A DNA stretch of 64,000 bases from Balaenoptera acutorostrata (taxonomy: Eukaryota; Chordata; Mammalia; Artiodactyla; Balaenopteridae). Shown here piece by piece: positions 57,455 through 64,000 of the stretch (the first letter of the stretch is position 1; each line of letters starts with the position of its first letter). The position numbers were made by a program, and so were the translations under genes. The notes under the pieces were generated by a model. That model ran no database searches and was not told where the DNA came from. It saw only the letters and a program-made list of their open reading frames with translations. The stretch spans positions 52,044,207 to 52,108,206 of the forward strand of contig NC_080078.1 of the NCBI RefSeq assembly GCF_949987535.1, given 5' to 3'.

Positions 57455-58510
57455 GTGCAGGTTTTTCAACCTATGATGATGTTATCTTCCTCTAGAAAGG
57501 AATTTCATTTCTTTCTGTCACATGCCTGGGACACTGGCAATTTGAGACCACCTTAATCCAATTTAGGAACTTAGATTATCTGGGTAACCCAGATGACTCA
57601 AAGCTAAGCTATATATGAGAGCTGGGTGACTTTGGTTCCAAGTTTTGTCTTCCTGATACAGTGAGACTGACAAAAAACCCTTTATACAGTCTCTCAGATG
57701 CATCTTCCATATTGGCAAAAAGTGGCACCAAATAATGGTTCACTCTCTAGATTTCCACATTCCCCTGGATGTTGACTTGGTAATTCTTCACTATCTTATT
57801 TACTCTTTCGTGCTTTCAAGCTGATTTTTATTATTAATTTTTAAAATATACATTTCCAGGTTTTTCTAGTTGTCCTCATGATAAGGCTAATCCAAATTAT
57901 ATAGTCTTCCATTACTAGAGGCAGAATTCTTGAGCTAGTGTGATTTATAAACTAGTCACCTACGTATAAACTTCAGGGGCTGGTTATACACTGGCTAGGA
58001 GAACAATATCTGAGGTGCCACCTTTCTCAGATATTGCCCTATTACCTCCTCTTTGGTGATGACCTCATTTCCCTCTGACAGCTACTTCCTGCACTCCTTC
58101 TCCCAACTCCCTACTGAGCCATACTCATGATGCAGAAGTCCCTTAGCATTTTATGACCTGAGCTAGAAGATAAAAAGGATGTCTATCCATCATCATCCTT
58201 CCCCTTCAGTTACTGATTGATTGATTGATGAATGTACTTTCGTGAATGGTCAGGAGGGAATGAGTGAGCTTTTGGAAAATATATAACTTGGGATCGTGAA
58301 AACAAAGTCATTTTCTCTTGAAAAATTCAGGGATATGTGATATCTTCAGAATCAAATGTGTTCTTTTTTTTGGTGAGGTTCAGCTAAAGATTCAACGTCT
58401 TTTCAACACATGCTTCAGATGGTTTTAAAAGTTGGCATATCAATTTGTGAGTACTTGCAAAAGAGGCTTTCATAATTTTCTTGGCTTAAGAGTCCTTAAA
58501 CACATGAAGA
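57455..58510. other. No recognisable feature
   Basis: AT-rich sequence; nothing supportable apart from a short GATT run at about 58210-58228. Confidence 0.4.
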
Positions 58511-58514
58511 ATCA

Positions 58515-59010
58515 TTTTTAAAGTAAACTTTTACTGAAATGTAAAATAAATACAGGAACATGCACAGATAAGTGTACAGCTTAATGGATTTTGGTAAAGT
58601 TAGCACATCCATGCAACCAGGACCCAAAATGAGACCTAGGTCATTAGCAGCACCCCAGATGCCTCTTTCATGTCCCTTGCTGGTCACTAACTCCTCAAGG
58701 GTAACCACTATCCTGATCTCACATTATGGATTAGTTCTGCTTGTTTTTGAACTTTACACATTTAGTACATACTGTTGTGACTGTTTAGTGTTTTTATTCT
58801 TTCAATATTATGTATGTAGGATGCATTAATATTATTTCATGTGACTGTAAATCATTAATTCTTCTTTTTTGTTACAGTCATCCATTGCATTAATATACCA
58901 TGATTTATTTTTCCATTCTGCTGTTGATGGACATGAGGATTCTACCGTTTTACAAACAGTGCTGTGACAAAAATTCTTGTACATTCTTATTATCTTTTAG
59001 TGAACACAGA
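58515..59010 (-). mobile_element. Old L1 3' end, antisense
   Basis: 'aacttttactgaaatgtaaa', 'ctcaagggtaaccactatcc', 'ccatgatttatttttccatt' and 'tgttgatggacatgaggatt' match the antisense 3' end of an ancient L1 (M-type) lineage. It is clearly more diverged than the copies at 7272 and 30560. Confidence 0.8.
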
Positions 59011-59659
59011 TATCAAGAAGATTCCTGATGTTCCATCTTCTAAGTTTTATCCTGTCCTTGACCTCCTAATTTGCACTAAATATAGATGAAGATTCTGAGA
59101 TGATTACCATGAACTGCTCTCTGGGTAAGTTGGGAGCACATTGTTCAGCTGACCGTGATCTTTTGGCTGACCCATATCACCATAATCCAGTGGTTAAAGT
59201 GGATGAATTTGATAAAATGGTGGAAAGACCTCATTGGTAGAGCACCTCAGTTTGGTTTAAATCCTGGGTCTGTACCCTGACTTCTGAACATTGTTTTGTG
59301 TTTCCATTTGGTGATCCAAATTATATCTACTACCCATTATAGATTGTCTTAGAAGTTAATTCTGCCATGTCCAATTGAATCTTTTAAGAATGTGAGAAAA
59401 GCCTGTCTTTTAAAAATAAAATACAGTCTCTTATGAGAATATTATTACAATTCTATTAGCTAATGAGATTCTGTGAGAATTCACAAAAGAAATGATGTCT
59501 GTTCATGGAATCTCCAAATTGCTTAAAATCCGCTTGGATAGAAAAACTGTCCATACATTAGAGCAAAAGATGTTTAAAAGAGGATACTATAGCCAATGTG
59601 AGTTATTGTCATATATGCCTCGAAGCTAAACAGATGGCTAATATGGGAATTAGCGTAGA

Positions 59660-60330
59660 ATTACTCATTCATTCCACAAAAACCAATTGAGCCTCTATTA
59701 TTTGCTACTCTCTATGCTAATATAATTTATATTAAATTATATTAAATTAAATGTTAATTATATAACATAGTACTGTCATAACATGATCTACTATAATTCC
59801 AGAGAGTGATAAGAGCTGGAGAGAAAATAAATCAACATAAGTAGAAGAGTGGGGGCAGGATATTATTTTAGATAGGGGAGGGAAGGGGGAGTCAGGAAAT
59901 CACTTTGAATGAGTGACACATGCAAAGACCTGAGTGAAGTGAAGGAACAAACATTTCCTTGATCTGGAGGAAAAATATTCTAGGAAGAGAGATTTGCAAG
60001 ACCAAAGGCCCTGAGATGGAACCAAGATTGGCAGATTCAAGGAGGAGCCAAAAGGACACTGTGGTTGAAGTATAGTGAGTAAGGGAGAGAAGAAGAGGAG
60101 GTCAGAGGAGAGAGGAAAAGGAAGACAGGGGCCATGTAAGGAATCTGAGTTTTATTCCAAGGTGGATAGCATTCCACTGACTCATAAGTTGGGGTGGGGA
60201 GTGTGTGGTTTGATCTGACATACTGTTTGGAAAGATCGATTTGGCTGTTGCATAGGGAATGGATTATAGGTATTAGGAATGGAAGCAAGGCAGTCTCCTC
60301 TGAGAAACTCATTTGATTCCCTGGGTTTGG
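59660..60330 (+). mobile_element. Ancient interspersed repeat (same family as 20545)
   Basis: 'cattcattccacaaaaacca' opening, 'aggccctgagatggaaccaa', 'ggggccatgtaaggaatctg' and 'gatctgacatactgtttgga' keep the family order. An AT-rich near-palindromic patch at 59715-59760 has grown near its start. Confidence 0.6.
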
Positions 60331-60449
60331 GAAGTGGGAAATATAAATGAGGTGAAGGCTACTACAGGGCCGAGTAGGAAATTGTTCCCAAGGAAAAAGG
60401 GAGTCTATATAAGTGAGCTAATTGCTAGAATTTCAGTTTGAGAAGACAT

Positions 60450-60545
60450 CAGATGAACCCCTTTTACCCCTTTATTTTATAGATGAGAAAAATTAAGGCT
60501 CAGAGAGCCTAAGTAACTTTCCTAAGGAGAAGATGTGATAGCCAC
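60450..60545 (-). mobile_element. MIR fragment, antisense
   Basis: 'ttatagatgagaaaaattaa' and 'gcctaagtaactttcctaag' match the antisense MIR core. Confidence 0.65.
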
Positions 60546-60949
60546 ATTGAAAACATGAAGCAATTTGGAGAAAGGTAATTTCTACCATTATGTGAAATGA
60601 TTCATGAAATAAAGTGAAATTATTGGTAAAAGTTACAAATATTTTTAACTTGAGAGTTCAATCTCTCTCTCTCTCTCTTTTTAATTAATTAATTTATTTT
60701 TTTGTAAAACAAAATAGCCAACTTACTATCTTGAGATGACTTTAGGAAAGCAATATTGACTCTGAACTTTTTAACAGTGAAGTCCATATGCTGGCCATAT
60801 GATGGGTGCTCAATAAATAATTGCTGAATGATTACTTGATGAACCTGGGAATCAGAAGAATTCTGAAAGGTGGTAGAAAAAGAGAAAAAGAAAAAGCACT
60901 GGCTCTGTACTTAGCACTGTGTTAACATTGAGAAAGAACAATTAAAGTA

Positions 60950-61270
60950 TTAGTCAGCATGTTTTAGATTGTAAGTGACAGAAACTCAGTTCAAACTGAT
61001 TTAAGCATTAAAGAACACTTATTGACCCATGTAATTAAATCTAGGGGTATAGACTGGGTTCAGGTATGGCTGGATCCAGGGCTCATATGGCATTTAAAGA
61101 ATTCTGTCTTTGTTTCTCTCTCTTTCCATTTATTTGTTCATCTTTCCTTCATGTTGGCTTCATTTTCAGGCTGACTTTCTTTACATGGAAGTCCTCCTAC
61201 AGTTATAAGCTTATGTCTTCCAGTTTATTAACACCAACAGAAAGACTTTTCTTTTCCCAAATGGTCCTAT
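60950..61270 (-). mobile_element. Ancient repeat (same family as 14440 and 40080)
   Basis: 'gtgacagaaactcagttcaa', 'cttattgacccatgtaatta', 'ggttcaggtatggctggatc' and 'cttcattttcaggctgactt' follow the family order. It is interrupted at its right end by the SINE at 61284. The strand is by analogy. Confidence 0.65.
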
Positions 61271-61283
61271 CAAAAGTCTTCAG

Positions 61284-61573
61284 AGGGCTTCCCTGGTGGT
61301 GCAGTGGTTGGGGGTCTGCCTGCCGGTGCGGGGGACGCGGGTTCGGGCCCTGGTCTGGGAGGATCCTGCATGCCGTGGAGCGGCTGGGCCTGTGGGCCAC
61401 AGTTGCTGGGCCTGCGCGTCTGGAGCCTGTGCTCCGCAACAGGAGAGGCCGCAACAGTGAGAGGTCCGCGTGCCGCGATGAGGAGTGGCCCCTGCTCGCC
61501 GCAACTGGAGAGGGCCCTGGCGCAGAGGTGAAGACCCAACACAGCCAAAAATAAATAAATAAATAAATAAATT
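61284..61573 (+). mobile_element. Cetacean-type CHR SINE, sense, with extended 3' tail
   Basis: The SINE body runs from 'gggcttccctggtggtgcag' through the B-box 'gggttcgggccctggtctgg' to a (AAAT)n tail. Very many CG pairs remain, so it is young. The 5' duplication 'aaaagtcttcag' is at 61272-61283, but its partner is not at the end of the SINE: it lies at 61700-61711, after another 100 bp and a second poly(A). The 120-160-codon ORFs here on both strands are artefacts of the CG-rich SINE. Confidence 0.92.
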
Positions 61574-61703
61574 GAAAAAAAGAAAAAAAACACAAAACAA
61601 CGTACCGATGACTGAGCTGCACCCCGCAGCAATTAAATCTGAATGTCTACAGATAGGACCCAGTCCAGACACTATACTTTAAAAAAAAAAAAAAAAAAAA
61701 AAA
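61574..61703 (+). mobile_element. 3' extension of the SINE insertion: MER5-like segment plus poly(A)
   Basis: After the SINE tail comes an A-rich linker, then 61601-61680 reads 'actgagctgcaccccgcagc', 'aattaaatctgaatgtctac' and 'agataggacccagtccagac'. This resembles a MER5 interior ('ccaattaaatcagaatctct', 'gggtgggacccaggcatcag'). A pure 23-base poly(A) follows, and then the 3' target duplication. It therefore arrived together with the SINE. Confidence 0.85.
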
Positions 61704-61888
61704 GTCTTCAGGGGCCAGGCCAGTCAGCCCAAAGGAAGAGTGAAGAATGACTAGCAGAAGTTGGTAGAATGGATAGTGGCAGGTGAAACAACAAAGACCT
61801 ACTACCAAAGCGAAAGAAGAAAAAGGGAATCTTGCAGTGAAAGAGGCAATTTCTGCTTATGAAATCCCTCTAAAACCTAAGGCACCTT

Positions 61889-62021
61889 GGGAATTCCCTG
61901 GCGGTCCAGTGGTTAGGACTCATGCTTTCACTGCCAAGGGCCCCAGTTCAATCCCTGGTTGGAGAACTAAGATCCCACAAGCCATGTGGCATGACCAAAA
62001 AATAAATAAATAAAAAATAAT
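61889..62021 (+). mobile_element. Short CHR-type SINE, sense, with TSD
   Basis: 'ggaattccctggcggtccag' head, 'ccccagttcaatccctggtt' B box, 'aaataaataaataaaaaata' tail. A perfect 16-bp duplication, 'aaaacctaaggcacct', is at 61872-61887 and 62022-62037. Only about 180 bp separate it from the previous insertion. Confidence 0.94.
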
Positions 62022-62039
62022 AAAACCTAAGGCACCTCA

Positions 62040-62810
62040 ACTCTAGAGCAAGAGTTGCCAGCTCAGTATTCATAAATCTCCTCTGCTTACAGTACTAACA
62101 GTGCAGATATTTATAGATATTTTCAAAAGCTCTATGTATTCTCTTTAAGGCTTCCTGAGGCAGCTAAATTTTCCCAAGGCCCCCCTGAGAAACTGAACAG
62201 ACTTCTTCTTGGCTGTATAAGTGTGTTCACAGGACCAACAGCCACTGTCATGTTTCTCTCCTCCTCACAGATGCCCCAGTCATTGGTATGAAAACCCAAA
62301 TGCCCATGGTTTATCTGTATCTTTTTAAAGACATTCTTCATGTTTATAAAAGGGACAATGATCCCAATGTCTGCTTTCCTCAGAAGTTCAAGTGCTAGGG
62401 CAATGGAATAGCAGACCAAATGGGATGGTGACTTCAGGCAAGTGTGTAGCTTTTACTCTGTGATGAAGACAACCAAAGAAACAAACTGCTTTCCTATACT
62501 CCACTAAAAATGTCCACCAAACATCCTCCCAGCCAGCTGAAATATAAGTCAGCTAAGGGACTCTAAAACAATTAAATTAATTGAAAACACATTTTATAAA
62601 AGAAATTGAATAGATCGTTTGAGGTCACAGAGCATCCACTAATGAATGTTTGCCTCAGCATTTGCAGCTTTATTTTGCCTCCCCAATTACAACATTTCTG
62701 AAATCCACTTATTTTTCCTTTGTGTATAAATTCTGAGACTGTGTGTTTCTAGTCATGGCTCCATAAGAGCAGTATTAATCATCTTCACAACTTTTGTCGT
62801 ATGTGCCACA
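62040..62810. other. No recognisable feature
   Basis: The minus-strand ORF at 62132-62419 (95 codons) has an ATG but no motif. Plus-strand text such as 'tgtcatgtttctctcctcct' is not a family I know. Confidence 0.4.
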
Positions 62811-62814
62811 TCAT

Positions 62815-63235
62815 CAAGGTTCAGTGAAGGCAAGAAAAAACACTCTAGGTATTTCAAGCAGAAGGGGATTTAATTCAGGGAGATAAGTTCTTACAAAATG
62901 GTGGGAGGAGTGGAAGTCAGAGGCTCTAGTGGAATTTTGGTTTCACTGTCAAAGAAAAAAAACTGTGCTTATCGCATTTCCATTCTTGATGCCTCCATAA
63001 CCACCTCACTCCCAGGAGGCTGTTGACTAGAAAGTGGAACCCTGAGTCTGACGCTTACATGCACTCGAATCCCTCAAAGCTTACTAACCCACTGCCTCCA
63101 CTGCAGCAAGACTACCTCCACTTTATTTCTGCCTTACAAAACTCAGGCAACTGCCTCTAATAGGCACAGTGTAATTCATATACAGAACCCTGACAGCAAG
63201 GGTGTCTTCAAAGTGTAATTTTAAGACTTCCAACC
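62815..63235 (-). mobile_element. Possible ancient repeat (tentative)
   Basis: 'tttcaagcagaaggggattt' and 'aattcagggagataagttct' recall a mammalian repeat with 'tttaatacagggaattgg'-type text. The strand is a guess and confidence is low. Confidence 0.3.
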
Positions 63236-63239
63236 TCTT

Positions 63240-64000
63240 GGAAGGAAAAGACGAGGTTGAGAGAACTAATCCAAGAATATGCCACTTGCACTCACTTTAC
63301 AAATTAAAGTTATTTTAAAAAGAGACCTTATATTTATACTGTAAATGAAAATCCTGGATCATTTGCCATTAAAAGAAGGTATTTGTCAAAGTAAATGCAA
63401 GAAATTTTTTTGCCTTAAGTTTCCCAAAGATAATTTTTTCTCCCTGAGGGAACAGAATAATTATAAAAGGCTCTTCTCCCAGTCTCTCCCCAAACTGCAC
63501 TATTCACCCACGCTACCCCCATCTACCCATTTTGTGTGAGCCAAAAGCGAATATTTGCAATTAAATTACAGCTCATGTCTCAATAAAGCAGATGTCTGCA
63601 TGAGTCATATTTAAGCTTTTTTTTTCCTGTGGGGGGTGGAGAGGACCACTCAGAACCTCTCAGCCCCAGCAGCACACAACAGTGCACTTTGGGAAATGCT
63701 TTATTGGGTTATAAGCACCTTGAAGTTGCTTTGATCTCCTTTGTCTTAAGTTCTAGGATAGAACCCCACATTAAAAAAAAATCCAACCTGGAGTTACAAA
63801 TCTAGGAAGGAAGAAAATCAGGAAAGAGGACTTCAGGGAATTTCAGGGGGTGAAACAAAGACCAACAGTGAATTTAAAGCAGTTGCCTTTGTCTGGGGGG
63901 GAGGCGGGAGGGAACCTGAGGTCATTCTTGCAGGTAGAGCCACAAGCCGTGGCAAGAGTTGTCCATTTAACCCAACTCCTTTCCTGGTGCTTTGAGTCTG
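63240..64000. other. No recognisable feature to window end
   Basis: Short ORFs only (63345-63539, 64 codons). A poly-G patch is at 63895-63902. Nothing could be assigned. Confidence 0.4.

Noticed and set aside
61066..61672. Overlapping ORFs of 120-162 codons on both strands
   Set aside because: They are created by the CG-rich, stop-poor SINE body at 61284-61573.
1..64000. CRISPR array, prokaryotic operon, integron or phage
   Set aside because: No regularly spaced repeats, no dense long ORFs, no ribosome-binding sites; the repeat content is purely mammalian.

Overview
The window reads as vertebrate, and specifically mammalian, nuclear DNA: AT-rich intergenic or intronic sequence, dense interspersed repeats, one CpG island and no long intact protein-coding ORF. 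The organism is most likely a cetacean (whale or dolphin). The evidence is a set of tRNA-Glu-derived SINEs of the CHR type, with heads like 'gggcttccctggtggtgc', recognised from memory of the Cetacea/Hippopotamus/Ruminantia family. Several are framed by clean target-site duplications (TSDs). One (61284-61573) has the 'gccggtgcgggggacgcggg' form that I associate with cetaceans. I saw no BovB LINE, no Bov-A2 dimer, no pig PRE-1 and no Alu, which argues against ruminant, pig and primate. All repeat-family calls come from remembered consensus sequences, not a database search.

Layout. 1-9060: mammal-wide repeats (MIR, MER5-like, an LTR), two antisense L1 3' parts (the second carries a 5' inversion), an L2 and two SINEs. 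9065-12630: one long ancient L1/HAL1-like element in sense, interrupted by two SINEs. 12630-30560: a graveyard of MIR, L2, LTR and hAT-like fragments, with an LTR followed by a tRNA-Glu-like sequence at 26600-27215. 30560-32660: a 2.1-kb antisense L1 truncated just beyond the reverse-transcriptase FADD motif. 32690-41407: more LTRs, including an LTR nested inside another with a 5-bp duplication, L1 scraps and two SINEs.

41403-43810 is the only part that looks genic. GC content climbs, a CpG island runs from about 42580 to 43110, and about 0.6 kb downstream lies a candidate exon (43671-43803). That exon has a good polypyrimidine acceptor, an ATG at 43686 in strong Kozak context and a consensus gtgagt donor. 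I read this as the promoter, first intron and first coding exon of a plus-strand gene whose remaining exons lie downstream, probably beyond the window; I could not identify the gene. 43850-64000 then looks like a large intron or intergenic DNA with L2, MIR, LTR, a short young L1 with TSDs, and two plus-strand SINEs. One of those carries a 3' extension inside its TSDs.

I found no prokaryote-like system, CRISPR array, functional RNA gene or intact transposase. The most noteworthy signals are the unidentified island-plus-exon, the SINE with a 3'-transduction-like tail, the twin-primed L1 and the LTR/tRNA-Glu junction.
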